DNA of 64,000 bases from JASHUC01 sp963849095 (GCA_963849095.1 CAWKGA010000009.1:496001-560000); one strand, 5' to 3'; positions 19,844-28,959 are shown, counted from the stretch's first letter. Notes: generated from the letters alone by a model not told the origin. A program made the numbers and translations.

Positions 19844-22510
19844 ATGGCGCCTGCCGTGCGAACGACCTGTCCGTACTGCGGGGTTGGCTGCGGCGTTGTC
19901 GCGAGCCGCGGGAGCGGCGCGGTCTCGCTGACCGGCGACCGGCTCCACCCCGCGAACTTCGGCCGGCTGTGCTCGAAGGGCGCGGCGCTCGGCGATACGG
20001 TGGGCCTCGAAGGCCGGCTCCTGCATCCGCAGATCCACGGCACGCGCGTCGGCTGGAACCAGGCGCTCGATCACGTCGCCCGGGAGTTCGCGCGAGTCGT
20101 CGAGGAGCACGGCCCGGATGCGGTCGCGTTCTATGTGTCGGGCCAGCTGCTCACCGAGGACTACTACGTCGCGAACAAGCTGATGAAGGGCTTCATCGGC
20201 AGCGCCAACATCGACACCAACTCGCGGCTTTGCATGGCCTCCGCCACGGCCGGCCACAAGCGCGCGTTCGGCGAGGATCTGGTGCCGGGATGCTACGAGG
20301 ACCTCGAGCTCGCCGATCTGACGGTGCTCGTCGGCTCGAACGCCGCGTGGTGCCATCCGATCCTCTTCCAGCGCATCGCGCAAGCGAAGGAGCGGCGCCC
20401 GGAGATGCAGGTGGTCGTGATCGATCCGCGCCGCACGCCGACGTGCGCCATCGCGGATCTGCACCTGCCGGTGCGCCCCGGCACGGACGTGTGGCTGTTC
20501 AACGGCCTGCTCGCCTACCTGCGCCGCAACGGGCTCACGGAGGCACGCTTCGTCGCTGCCCATACCGAGGGCGCCGACGAGGCGCTCGCGGCCGCCGAGG
20601 CCTCGGCGCCGGACGAGGCTCTCCTTGCGCGAATCTGCGGCGTGGACGCCGGCAGGATCGGCCGGTTCTTTCAAATGTTCGCCGGCACGGAGCGCGTGGT
20701 GACGGCGTTCTCCCAGGGCGTCAATCAATCCTCCGCCGGTACCGACAAGGTGAACAGCATCATCAACTGCCACCTGCTCACAGGCCGCATCGGACGGCCC
20801 GGCATGGGGCCGTTCTCGCTCACCGGACAGCCGAACGCGATGGGGGGGCGCGAGGTGGGCGGCATGGCGAACATGCTCGCCGCGCACATGGACATCGAGA
20901 ACGAGAGCCACCGGCGAACCGTGCAGGATTTCTGGGCGAGTCCGCGCATCCCCGAGCGTGCGGGCCTGAAAGCCGTCGAGCTGTTCGACGCGATGCATGC
21001 CGGCCGCATCAAGGCCGTCTGGATCATGGCGACCAATCCCGTCGTGAGCCTGCCGGACGCCGACCGGGCACGCGAGGCGCTCGCCCGCTGCGACCTGGTC
21101 GTGGCGTCCGATTGCGTGGCCGACACCGACACCGTGCGTCTCGCGCACGTGCGCTTGCCCGCTGTCGCCTGGGGAGAAAAGGACGGCACCGTCACCAATT
21201 CCGAGCGCCGCATCTCGCGCCAGCGCGCGTTCCTCCCCGTGCCGGGCGAGGCGAAGCCCGACTGGTGGATCGTGAGCGAGGTGGCCAAGCGGATGGGCTT
21301 TCTGGGCGGCTTCGACTACGCCTCGCCGCACGAGATTTTCGACGAGCACGCGCGGCTCTCTTGCACGCGGAACGACGGCGCGCGGGTGTTCGACATCGGC
21401 GGCCTCGCGGGACTCACGCGCGAGCAGTACGACGGGCTCGAGCCGGTGCAGTGGCCCGTGACGCGGCGCCGGCGCGGCGGGGCGGCCCGCCTGTTCGAGG
21501 ACCGGCGCTTCCAGCACCCGAGCGGCCGCGCGCGTCTCGTTGCCACGCCGCCGCGCGCTCCGGTCCACTCCGTCGGGGAGGATCTCCCCCTCGCGCTCAA
21601 TACCGGCCGCATACGCGACCAGTGGCACTCGATGACGCGCACAGGCCGCTCGCCGAGGCTCGTGGAGCATCTGCCGGAGCCCTTCGTCGATCTGCACGGT
21701 CAGGACGCGCTGCTCGCGGGCGTGCGCGCAGGCGAGCTCGCGCGGGTCACCACCGGCTGGGGCTCCGTGATCGGACGGGTGCGCACGAGCGGAGAGATCG
21801 CGCGCGGCCACGCCTTCGTCCCCATCCACTGGAGCGCGGCGAATGCCTCGGAGGCGCGCGCAGGCGCGCTCGTGAGCCGCGCCGTCGATCCGCTCTCGGG
21901 ACAGCCCGAGTTCAAGCACACGCCGGCGCGCGTCGAGCCGTTCTCCGTGGACTGGTTCGGCCTGCTGCTGACGCGCCGGCCGCTCGAGCGGCCCGATCTC
22001 GCGTGGTGGGTTCTCGCCCGCGGGGAGGGTTTCTTGCGCTACGAGCTCGCCGGGAGGGGCATGCCGGCCGACTGGGCGGATTGGACGCGCGCGCGGATGG
22101 GCGCGGTGGGAGCCGACGAGGACTACCTCGAGTATCACGATGAGGCGTCCGGCATCTATCGCGCGGCCCTCGTCAGGAACGACCGGCTCGAAGCCTGCCT
22201 CTACGTGTCGCGCCGGCCCGAGCTGCCGTCCCGCGGCTGGCTCGCCGGACTCTTCGGCAAGCCGGCGCTCGAGAGTGCCGATCGCGGCGCGCTGCTGGCC
22301 GGACGCCCGCTCGGAGAGCGCGCGGATTCAGGGCCGCTCGTCTGCTCCTGCTTCAGGGTGAGCCGCTCCGCGATCTGCGAGGCGATCCGTGCTCACGGCC
22401 TCGTGAGTGCGAAGGAGGTCGGCGCGCGGCTGCTGGCAGGCACGAACTGCGGCTCATGCGTGCCCGAGATCCGCGCGCTGATCGCTGCGCAGGAGAGCGC
22501 CTCCGCATGA
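19844..22510 (+). CDS. nasC: Assimilatory nitrate reductase, molybdopterin catalytic subunit with C-terminal BFD domain
   Basis: 888 intact residues. The N-terminus carries the [4Fe-4S] motif CPYCGVGCG with a fourth Cys in RLCSKG, as in NasA/NasC/NarB nitrate reductases; the molybdopterin oxidoreductase core follows (NIDTNSRLCMASA; NPVVSLPDADRA; SFTLTGQPNAMGG-like SLTGQPNAMGGREVGG). A molybdopterin-dinucleotide-binding domain spans about 580-690. The last 70 residues are a BFD-type [2Fe-2S] domain (CSCFRVS ... CGSC), as in Klebsiella NasA. There is no twin-arginine signal, consistent with a cytoplasmic enzyme reducing nitrate to nitrite. It follows the NirD-oxidoreductase gene by six bases and overlaps the globin start by four. 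No frameshifts were seen, in contrast to its upstream neighbours. Confidence 0.93.
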   Translation: MAPAVRTTCPYCGVGCGVVASRGSGAVSLTGDRLHPANFGRLCSKGAALGDTVGLEGRLLHPQIHGTRVGWNQALDHVAREFARVVEEHGPDAVAFYVSGQLLTEDYYVANKLMKGFIGSANIDTNSRLCMASATAGHKRAFGEDLVPGCYEDLELADLTVLVGSNAAWCHPILFQRIAQAKERRPEMQVVVIDPRRTPTCAIADLHLPVRPGTDVWLFNGLLAYLRRNGLTEARFVAAHTEGADEALAAAEASAPDEALLARICGVDAGRIGRFFQMFAGTERVVTAFSQGVNQSSAGTDKVNSIINCHLLTGRIGRPGMGPFSLTGQPNAMGGREVGGMANMLAAHMDIENESHRRTVQDFWASPRIPERAGLKAVELFDAMHAGRIKAVWIMATNPVVSLPDADRAREALARCDLVVASDCVADTDTVRLAHVRLPAVAWGEKDGTVTNSERRISRQRAFLPVPGEAKPDWWIVSEVAKRMGFLGGFDYASPHEIFDEHARLSCTRNDGARVFDIGGLAGLTREQYDGLEPVQWPVTRRRRGGAARLFEDRRFQHPSGRARLVATPPRAPVHSVGEDLPLALNTGRIRDQWHSMTRTGRSPRLVEHLPEPFVDLHGQDALLAGVRAGELARVTTGWGSVIGRVRTSGEIARGHAFVPIHWSAANASEARAGALVSRAVDPLSGQPEFKHTPARVEPFSVDWFGLLLTRRPLERPDLAWWVLARGEGFLRYELAGRGMPADWADWTRARMGAVGADEDYLEYHDEASGIYRAALVRNDRLEACLYVSRRPELPSRGWLAGLFGKPALESADRGALLAGRPLGERADSGPLVCSCFRVSRSAICEAIRAHGLVSAKEVGARLLAGTNCGSCVPEIRALIAAQESASA

Positions 22511-22926
22511 TTTCCGTACCCCAGATCCGCCTGGTGCAGAGCACGTGGCAGCAGATCCTTCCGATCCGCGAGCAGGTCGCGGAGCTGTTCTACGCGAGGC
22601 TCTTCGAGCTCGATCCGTCGATGAGGCGGCTCTTCAAGGCCGACATCGCGGAGCAGGGCCGCAAGCTCGCGGCCATGATCACGGCGGCGGTGAGCGGGCT
22701 CGATGAGCTCGACGAGCTCGTGCCGGCCGTGCAAGCGCTCGGCAGGCGGCATGCCGTCTACGGCGTCACGGACGCTCACTACGACACGGTCGGCTCCGCG
22801 TTACTGTGGACCCTCGAGCAGTGTCTCGGCGCGAGCTTCACGCCCGTGGCGAGAGAGGCCTGGACGCGCACGTATGTCCTGCTCGCAAACACCATGAAGG
22901 AGGCTGGGGCCGGCTCAGCGGCGTGA
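22507..22926 (+). CDS. Single-domain bacterial haemoglobin (globin)
   Basis: 139 residues from the ATG at 22507, which overlaps the nasC stop (ATGA). The sequence is a three-over-three globin of the Vitreoscilla haemoglobin/flavohaemoglobin-head type: STWQQILPIREQVAELFYARLFELDP, the proximal His in LGRRHAVYGV, and the helix-H end WTRTYVLLANTM. There is no FAD/NAD reductase domain. Coupling to nitrate reductase suggests a role in handling nitric oxide formed from nitrite, or in oxygen supply; an external reductase, possibly the NirD-fusion protein, would be needed for NO dioxygenase turnover. That role is inferred from context. Confidence 0.87.
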   Translation: MISVPQIRLVQSTWQQILPIREQVAELFYARLFELDPSMRRLFKADIAEQGRKLAAMITAAVSGLDELDELVPAVQALGRRHAVYGVTDAHYDTVGSALLWTLEQCLGASFTPVAREAWTRTYVLLANTMKEAGAGSAA

Positions 22927-22969
22927 GCGCGCGGCGAGCCATGCAACGCCGCTGCCGCGGCCCTGCAGA

Positions 22970-23761
22970 TCACTCCCCCTTGGCCGCCTGCTTGCTCCGC
23001 ATCTTCAAGCACATCGCGGCGAAGAACAGTCCGACCTCGTAGAGCAAGTACATCGGCCCGGCCATCGTCAACATGGAGATCGCATCGGGAGGCGTCACGG
23101 CGCCGGCGACGAGGAAGACCACGATGAGCACGTAACCGCGGTTGTGCTTGAGCTTCTCGATGCTGACGAGACCGGTGATGACGAGCAGCACCACGGCGAC
23201 TGGCGCCTCGAAGGCGACGCCGAAGGCCAGGAACATGTGCATCACGAACCCGATGTAGTTGTTGATGTCGGCCATCCACTCCACGCCGAGCGGCGTCGTG
23301 CGGGCGGAGAACTGGAACACCACGGGGAACACGACCTTGAACGCGAAGGCCATGCCGCAGTAGAACAGCACGATGGAGGATGCGAGAAGCGGGATCGCGA
23401 AGCGCTTCTCGTGCCGGTAGAGCCCCGGAGCGACGAACGACCACACCTGGTACAGAACATAGGGCATGGCGATGAACAAGGCGACGTACATCGACAGCTT
23501 GAATGGCACCATGAACGGCGACATGACGCCAGTCGCAATGAGATGAGCGTTCGGCGGCAGCTTGTGCAGGATGGGCTGGGCGACCAAGTTGAACAGCCAG
23601 TTCGCCTTCATCGCGCAGGGAATGAAGGCGATGAGCACCGCGGCCAGCGCTCGAATGAGCCGGTTGCGCAGCTCGAGCAGATGCGAGATGAGCGTGCCTT
23701 CGGCCAGCTTCTCCTTGTCCTCGGGTTTCTCCTCGGGTTTCTTTTCAGGCTCCTCGCTCAT
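22970..23761 (-). CDS. tatC: Sec-independent protein translocase TatC
   Basis: 263 residues with six predicted membrane helices. Conserved motifs are the cytoplasmic N-terminal HLLELRNRLIRA, the Pro-rich PFKLSMYVALFIAMPYVLYQVW, FAPGLYRHEKR-like VAPGLYRHEKR, and AFGVAFEAPVAVVLL. The leader is Lys/Glu/Pro-rich. TatC with TatB recognises twin-arginine signal peptides of folded proteins. It is the last gene of a tatA-tatB-tatC order, six bases after tatB, and converges on the globin gene. Confidence 0.95.
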   Translation of the reverse strand: MSEEPEKKPEEKPEDKEKLAEGTLISHLLELRNRLIRALAAVLIAFIPCAMKANWLFNLVAQPILHKLPPNAHLIATGVMSPFMVPFKLSMYVALFIAMPYVLYQVWSFVAPGLYRHEKRFAIPLLASSIVLFYCGMAFAFKVVFPVVFQFSARTTPLGVEWMADINNYIGFVMHMFLAFGVAFEAPVAVVLLVITGLVSIEKLKHNRGYVLIVVFLVAGAVTPPDAISMLTMAGPMYLLYEVGLFFAAMCLKMRSKQAAKGE

Positions 23762-23767
23762 GCGGCG

Positions 23768-24259
23768 TTACCGGCTCTCGCCCTGCTTGGGTGCCGCGGG
23801 GGGAGGGTCGAGCTGCAGGGACAGCTGCGTCTGCGAGCCCTCGGGTTCGGGCTCCTCGACGGCGTCCGGATCACCGTACGGTGCCGGGATTCCTTCGAAG
23901 CCGGGAAATTCCGGATACCAGTCCGTGCCGGCCCTGGGCCCCGGGAAGACCACGGGATCCTCGGCAGAGACCTCGGGTGACCCCTCGGGGGACTCGGCGG
24001 AGGATGGAGTCTCGGGCGCTACGGCGGAGGAGGCGGGCGTCGGCGGCTTGATGACCGGCTTGCGCGGAGCGCTGGTGTCCAGGGCGCTCTCGACGCTGTT
24101 GACTTCCTGCTCGAGCTGCTCGCGGAACTGGCGTGCCATGGCTCGCGCGCGGCCCACCCACCGGCCGATCTGCGCCGCGGCGCCCGGCAGTTTCTTGGGG
24201 CCGAGCACGACGAGGGCGACGCCGCAGATGATGACGATCTCAGGAAAATCGAGAAACAT
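23768..24259 (-). CDS. tatB: Sec-independent protein translocase TatB
   Basis: 163 residues. One N-terminal helix (MFLDFPEIVIICGVALVVLG) is followed by the TatB-type hinge GPKKLPGAAAQIGRWVGRARAM and an amphipathic helix (FREQLEQEVNSVESAL). The C-terminal half is a Pro/Glu/Ser-rich low-complexity tail, as common in TatB. The Pro in PKKLP and the length distinguish it from TatA. It forms the substrate receptor with TatC. Confidence 0.92.
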   Translation of the reverse strand: MFLDFPEIVIICGVALVVLGPKKLPGAAAQIGRWVGRARAMARQFREQLEQEVNSVESALDTSAPRKPVIKPPTPASSAVAPETPSSAESPEGSPEVSAEDPVVFPGPRAGTDWYPEFPGFEGIPAPYGDPDAVEEPEPEGSQTQLSLQLDPPPAAPKQGESR

Positions 24260-24319
24260 CCTGCCAGATCAATGTCCGCGGTTCGGGCGCCGAGCCCTTG
24301 CCGCTTGTGACGCGCGCCG

Positions 24320-24541
24320 TCAGGCGCTGTCCCGCTCGCTCGGCCGCCGCGCAGCCGCTTCCGGGAACTCGGCGTCCGGGCGATCGGATTTCACCTGTCC
24401 AGGGCGCGGCTCGCTGGGACCTTGCGCCATTGCCTTCTTGAATCCTTTCACGGCGGCGCCGAGATCCGAGCCGATCGAACGCAGCTTCTTGGTGCCGATG
24501 ACCAGCAGTAGGATGGCCAGGATCACCAGAAGATCGAGCAT
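24320..24541 (-). CDS. tatA: Sec-independent protein translocase TatA
   Basis: 73 residues. One membrane helix (MLDLLVILAILLLVIG) is followed by TKKLRSIGSDLGAAVKGFKKAM, the TatA amphipathic helix with its conserved FKKAM, and a short polar tail. TatA assembles into the translocation pore. It is the first gene of tatABC, separated from tatB by 60 bp. The 109 bp between it and dtd show no distinct feature. Confidence 0.92.
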   Translation of the reverse strand: MLDLLVILAILLLVIGTKKLRSIGSDLGAAVKGFKKAMAQGPSEPRPGQVKSDRPDAEFPEAAARRPSERDSA

Positions 24542-24650
24542 TGCGATACCCCGGGGTCAGATCTCCCGCTTGCGCGGGGCCAAATCAAATCATAGGGCAA
24601 AACGCGGCCCGGGGCTTCACGAGTTTTGCCGGCAGCTTCTGCAAGCCTTT

Positions 24651-25100
24651 TCAGCAGCTTGCGGAGGCTTCGAGCCAGAAGGTGACCGGACCATCGTTGA
24701 CGAGGAGGACGCGCATGTGCGCGCCGAACTCCCCCGCCGCGATGGGTGCGTACCGAGCTCGAGCCTGCGCCACGAGATGGCCGAACAGGACCCTCGCCTC
24801 CTCGGGCGCCGCGGCGGTGCTGAAGCCGGGCCGCGTGCCCTTGCGAGTGTCCGCCGCCAGCGTGAACTGGGGAACGAGCAGAAGTCCGCCGCCCACCTCG
24901 GCGAGATGACGGTTCATCCGGCCGTCGGCGTCCGCGAAGATCCGGTAGGTCAGGATGCGTTCGAGGAGGCGGTCGGCCGAGGCGGGCTGATCGCCGCGCT
25001 GGACGCCGATCAGCGCGACCACGCCGTGCTCGATCGCCGCGACGGTGCGCTCCCGGACTTCGACCTCCGCGCGAAGGACCCGCTGGATGAGAGCAATCAT
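24651..25100 (-). CDS. dtd: D-aminoacyl-tRNA deacylase
   Basis: 149 residues from the ATG at 25100 (MIALIQRVLRAEVEV, the family N-terminus); the open frame further upstream is not conserved. Diagnostic motifs are the SQFTL-like VPQFTLAADT and the GTRPGF near the C-terminus, which match the SQxxL and NxxPxxF-type active-site loops of Dtd. It removes D-amino acids (and glycine from tRNA-Ala) mischarged on tRNA. It lies upstream of tatA in the same direction and is divergent from the cytochrome gene. Confidence 0.92.
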   Translation of the reverse strand: MIALIQRVLRAEVEVRERTVAAIEHGVVALIGVQRGDQPASADRLLERILTYRIFADADGRMNRHLAEVGGGLLLVPQFTLAADTRKGTRPGFSTAAAPEEARVLFGHLVAQARARYAPIAAGEFGAHMRVLLVNDGPVTFWLEASASC

Positions 25101-25249
25101 GAGCGCGGCTGCCGCGAAAGCTTGCGCGGACCCGCCCGAAGCCCGCACCATGGCCGATGGCTGCGGCACCGGGCGCGAGCCGGTGGCAAAAGGCGGCGCA
25201 AATCCTTAAGATTCGGGGCCATTTTTTCAGTAACGTCAGAAGGACAGGT

Positions 25250-25900
25250 ATGGCGTCGTGGGTTCGCTTGGGTGCGATTTCAGCGGTTCTCGCTATCGGG
25301 GCGCTCGCGAGCGCGGCATTTGCTCAGAGCCCACCGCTCGACGGCAATCCGGCGCGTGGAAAAGTGCTTTCGCAGACCTGCCTCGGGTGTCACGGCATCG
25401 CCGGCTATCGTAACGCTTACCCGAACTACGAGGTGCCGAAGCTCTGGGGCCAGTCCCCCGAGTACATCGTGGCGGCGCTGCAGGAGTACCGGGCCGGTCA
25501 GCGCGCGCACACCACGATGCACGCGCAGGCCTCCACCCTTTCCGACCAGGACGTGGCGGACATCGCGTCGTATTTCGGCGGCGAGCCGCTGCACCGCGGG
25601 GCCACTCCCGCGAGCGCACGCACTCCGCCGGCCGCCGCGGCCGTCTGCGTGGCGTGCCACGGCGCGGACGGCGTCGGCATCGTTCCGCAATATCCTTCCC
25701 TCGCCGGCCAGCACCCGGACTACATGGTCCAGGCGATCCGCGAGTACAAGGACGGTGAGCGCAAGAATCCCGTGATGGCGAGCATGTCCCTACCGGTCAC
25801 CGAGGAGAACATGTGGATCGTCGCGGAGTACTACTCGCGCCTGCGGCCCTCCCTCAAGACGCTGCCGCGTCCGGACACCTTCCTGTCGCTCCGACGATGA
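25250..25900 (+). CDS. Periplasmic di-haem cytochrome c (cytochrome c4-like)
   Basis: 216 residues from the ATG at 25250. A Sec signal peptide (WVRLGAISAVLAIGALASAAFA) is followed by two class-I cytochrome c domains, each with one CxxCH haem site: CLGCH in the first half and CVACH in the second. Distal methionines are available downstream of each site. The two-fold internal repeat and length match cytochrome c4, a membrane-associated electron carrier to terminal oxidases. It converges on the S9-peptidase homologue. Confidence 0.88.
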   Translation: MASWVRLGAISAVLAIGALASAAFAQSPPLDGNPARGKVLSQTCLGCHGIAGYRNAYPNYEVPKLWGQSPEYIVAALQEYRAGQRAHTTMHAQASTLSDQDVADIASYFGGEPLHRGATPASARTPPAAAAVCVACHGADGVGIVPQYPSLAGQHPDYMVQAIREYKDGERKNPVMASMSLPVTEENMWIVAEYYSRLRPSLKTLPRPDTFLSLRR

Positions 25901-25911
25901 GGGCCGGAAGC

Positions 25912-25926
25912 GACCGGTAGCCGGTC
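25912..25926. terminator. Stem-loop between convergent genes (weak terminator candidate)
   Basis: GACCGG-TAG-CCGGTC forms a 6-bp stem, flanked by AGGGC and GCCCT that can extend it. It lies between the stops of the cytochrome gene and the S9-peptidase homologue. No T run follows on either strand. Confidence 0.3.
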
Positions 25927-25965
25927 AGCCCTGCGGCGCGGCCGATCCGGACCGAGCCGACCTCG

Positions 25966-27936
25966 CTACTCCGCGAGGCTCTCCAGAAACGTCGCCGCGA
26001 TGCGATAGTAGGCGTCGCGGTCCGATTTCTTCCCGAAGTCGCGGCCTTCGTCCTTCATCGCGAGATACCACACGTCATCGCCCCGCGAGCGGAGCATCGC
26101 GACCAGTTGCTCCGACTGCGTCGGCGGAACCCGCGGGTCATTGAGGCCCTGGACGACGAGGAGCGGCTTGCGAATCCATCTCGTCCGGTCGATCGGCGAG
26201 AGATGGTCGAGAAACTCGCGCGTGCCGAGGGCATGCTCGTCGCCGTACTCCGCCCGCAGGCGGCCGCGGCGATAGGGTGCAGTCTCCTCGAGGAACGCCG
26301 CAAAGTCGGTGATGCCCGCGAAGTCGATTCCGCCGCGCAGGCGGTCGTTGTAATCGGCCAGCGCGGCGAGCGCGAGATATCCGCCGTAGCCCTGGCCCAT
26401 CACGGCGACGCGCTTGGGGTCGAGATCGCGCTGCAAATCGATCCAGACGAGCAGCGAGCCGATGTCCCGCACGGCATCCCCGCGCAGCTTGCCGTCATCG
26501 AGGCCGAGGAAGGTCTTGCCGTAGCCGGAGGAGCCGCGGACGTTCGGCGCGACCACGGCGTACCCGAGCTCGTTCACCAGGAACTGGATGAAGGGATCGA
26601 ACGTGGGCCGGTACTCCGCCTCGGGTCCGCCGTGAATGTCGACGAGGACCGGGTGGAGGCCGGGCGCGCGCGGGCGATACACGTAGGCGGAGATCGTGCG
26701 GCGATGGGCTCCCGCGTGATCCCAGGTGGGGAAATGGATGAGCTCGGCCGACACGAACGCGCTCTCGGAGAGAGGGCCGGGCTCGCTCTCGGTCCAGCGT
26801 ACGACCCGGTTGAGCTCGACGTCGAAAACATAGACGTCGCGCGGCGACTGTGGGCTCTCCGCCGTCAATGCCAGCCAGCGTCCGGTGCGATCGAACCGGA
26901 GCGTGCTGATGACCCCCTGCGGCAGGCCGGGCGGAGAGAGCTCCAGCTTGTAGCGGGTATCGAGCACCGTGAGCCGGCTCAGGCCCTCCTCGTTCACGAC
27001 GTACGCGATGTAGCGCCCGTCGGCGCTCACGTCGAAGGCGGTGATATCCCACGGGATGGCGGCGGTGAGATCGCGCGACTGATGCGTGACGAGATCGATG
27101 TAGCGCAGCTCGGAGTACTCACCGGTCTCGTCCGACACGAGATAGATCCCATGGCCGTCCGGCGCGAAGCGCGCCGACCGGATGCCCGCTTTGCGGTTGC
27201 CCGAGTCCACCGGTGTGATGCCGCCCGTCGCCATATCGGCGAGGTACAGGTGGCTGTCTTCCATCGAGAGGGACTGCCGGAGCAGCAAGGTCTTGCCGTC
27301 GGCCGACCAGTCGAGCGGGACCCAGATGCCTTGCTGCCCGGCCACCACGAGATGCGGCCGGCTACCTGCGGCGCCGATATCGTCGACGTAGATGTCGTAG
27401 CTCGCCCCGTCGCGCTCGTTGCCGTAGAACGCGAGGTGCTTGCCGTCCTTCGACCAGATGAGGCTGCCGTGGCGCGACGCGCCGCTCGTCAGCGGGCGGG
27501 CGCTGCGGTCCGCGAGGCTGTAGTAGTAGACCTGGGCGTTCTCATCTCCGCCGCGATCCTTGAGGAAGGCGAAGCCGCCTCCCGCCGCTCGCGGCGCCGC
27601 CGCCGCCGTCACCGGATCGTCGTAGTAGGTGAGCTGCTCGCGCGTGCCGAGAGGCGCGGCCACCCGATGAATCTGCGCGGTGTCCGCGAAGCGCGTGCTG
27701 ACCAGCATGCTGCCGTCCGGCAGCCAGTCGAGGAAGGTCGCCTCGCGCGATTCGGTGTAAGGCGCAAGCCGCGCGGCGAGTGCCAGATCGACGGGCCCCA
27801 CGCCCTCCAGGACGAGGTCGCCGCGCTCCGGGTGGTACGCGACTCGCGAGGGCGGCTGCGAGGAGCCGGGCGATGCACAGGCAAACCAAAGCAACGCGGC
27901 GGCGAGGAGCCGCGCGCCGAGGGGAAGTCGGCTCAT
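25966..27936 (-). CDS. S9 prolyl-oligopeptidase-like protein lacking catalytic Ser and His (probable pseudoenzyme)
   Basis: 656 residues from the ATG at 27936 with a signal peptide (GARLLAAALLWFACAS). The N-terminal two thirds are a beta-propeller (repeats such as GGFAFLKDRGGDENAQVY and WSKDGKHLAFYGNE); the last 250 residues are an alpha/beta-hydrolase of the S9 acylaminoacyl-peptidase group. The nucleophile elbow, normally GxSYGGY, reads GQGYGGY, and the His motif DEGHGF reads DEGRDF. The Asp (GLNDPRVPP) is kept. Each change is one base away from the consensus codon (AGC to GGC, CAC to CGC). Unless another residue acts, it should not hydrolyse peptides. The frame also runs open upstream of 27936, but that part is a shadow of the divergent gene. 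Confidence 0.85.
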   Translation of the reverse strand: MSRLPLGARLLAAALLWFACASPGSSQPPSRVAYHPERGDLVLEGVGPVDLALAARLAPYTESREATFLDWLPDGSMLVSTRFADTAQIHRVAAPLGTREQLTYYDDPVTAAAAPRAAGGGFAFLKDRGGDENAQVYYYSLADRSARPLTSGASRHGSLIWSKDGKHLAFYGNERDGASYDIYVDDIGAAGSRPHLVVAGQQGIWVPLDWSADGKTLLLRQSLSMEDSHLYLADMATGGITPVDSGNRKAGIRSARFAPDGHGIYLVSDETGEYSELRYIDLVTHQSRDLTAAIPWDITAFDVSADGRYIAYVVNEEGLSRLTVLDTRYKLELSPPGLPQGVISTLRFDRTGRWLALTAESPQSPRDVYVFDVELNRVVRWTESEPGPLSESAFVSAELIHFPTWDHAGAHRRTISAYVYRPRAPGLHPVLVDIHGGPEAEYRPTFDPFIQFLVNELGYAVVAPNVRGSSGYGKTFLGLDDGKLRGDAVRDIGSLLVWIDLQRDLDPKRVAVMGQGYGGYLALAALADYNDRLRGGIDFAGITDFAAFLEETAPYRRGRLRAEYGDEHALGTREFLDHLSPIDRTRWIRKPLLVVQGLNDPRVPPTQSEQLVAMLRSRGDDVWYLAMKDEGRDFGKKSDRDAYYRIAATFLESLAE

Positions 27937-27975
27937 GACAAGCTTGCGATGCGACAATGGGATCGTTCTCTTACT

Positions 27976-28944
27976 ATGATGCGCGCCATGCTGCAAGCGA
28001 CCCTCACTCATCATCCGCACGGCATCACGGCGGTCGATACGGATTACATCCGGCCCGGCCTCGCGGCGGCGCACGTGATCGAGCACGCCGGCCGCGCGGC
28101 GTTCGTGGATGTGGGAACCAACCACTCGGTGCCGCGCCTGCTCGCGGCGCTCGAGATGCTCGGTATCGCGCGCGAGGCGGTCGACTTCGTCTTCCTCACC
28201 CACGTGCATCTCGACCATGCGGGCGGAGCCGGCCTGCTGCTGCAAGAGCTGCCGAAAGCGCGCGCCGTGGTGCATCCGCGCGGCGCGCCTCACCTCACTC
28301 ACCCCGAGAAGCTCATCGCGGCCTCCATCGCCGTCTACGGGGAGGCGCGCTACCGCGAGCTCTACGGGGATCTCGTACCGATTCCGCCAGAGCGCATGCG
28401 GGTCATGCAGGACGAGGAGCGCATCTCCCTCGCGGGACGGGAGCTCTTGCTGCTCAATACGCCGGGCCACGCCCTGCACCACTACTCCATCGTAGATGGG
28501 ATGCACGCGAACATCTTCACCGGCGACACGCTCGGGCTGTCGTACCGCGAGCTCGACACGGCCGCCGGGCCGTTCGTCGTCCCGACGACCACGCCCTCGC
28601 AGTTCGATCCGGAGCAGCTCACCGCCTCCATCGACAGGCTCCTCGGCTACTCGCCGCAGGCGGCCTACCTCATGCACTACAGCCGCGTGACGGGGCTCCC
28701 GCGGATCGCGGTGTCCCTCAAGAAGCAGATCCGCGAGCTCGCCGCCCTCGCTGGCCGCCACACGCACGCGGCGGACCGCGAAGCGGCGATCCGCTCGGAG
28801 ATGCGCGCGACGTGGGTCGAGCTCGCGCGGCGCCACGGCATCGCGCCCCCCGAGCGGCGCGTCGATGAGATCCTCGGCAAGGACCTCGACCTCAACGCGC
28901 AGGGACTCGTCGCCTGGCTCGACCGCACGGCCGCGAAGCCGTGA
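27976..28944 (+). CDS. MBL-fold metallo-hydrolase
   Basis: 322 residues from the ATG at 27976 (ATGs at 27979, out of frame, and 27988, in frame, are close by). The metal-binding motif THVHLDHAGG is near residue 75, with further ligand candidates in NTPGHALHH and IFTGDTLG, so the dinuclear metal site appears complete. Such proteins hydrolyse esters, thioesters or phosphodiesters; the substrate is unknown. The gene is divergent from the S9 homologue with only 39 bp between starts. Confidence 0.85.
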   Translation: MMRAMLQATLTHHPHGITAVDTDYIRPGLAAAHVIEHAGRAAFVDVGTNHSVPRLLAALEMLGIAREAVDFVFLTHVHLDHAGGAGLLLQELPKARAVVHPRGAPHLTHPEKLIAASIAVYGEARYRELYGDLVPIPPERMRVMQDEERISLAGRELLLLNTPGHALHHYSIVDGMHANIFTGDTLGLSYRELDTAAGPFVVPTTTPSQFDPEQLTASIDRLLGYSPQAAYLMHYSRVTGLPRIAVSLKKQIRELAALAGRHTHAADREAAIRSEMRATWVELARRHGIAPPERRVDEILGKDLDLNAQGLVAWLDRTAAKP

Positions 28945-28959
28945 CAGGTATCGACCTGT
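28944..28959. repeat. Short inverted repeat between convergent genes
   Basis: ACAGGT-ATCG-ACCTGT is a perfect 6-bp stem with a 4-base loop. It overlaps the end of the MBL-fold gene and lies before the convergent natB stop. It could act as a weak bidirectional terminator; no T tract follows. Confidence 0.3.

Noticed and set aside
18443..22138. A 1231-codon open frame on the minus strand, opposite the NirD-fusion and nasC genes.
   Set aside because: It is the reverse shadow of high-GC coding sequence; it lacks recognisable domains, and its composition is Arg/His/Gly-rich. The plus-strand genes have clear motifs.
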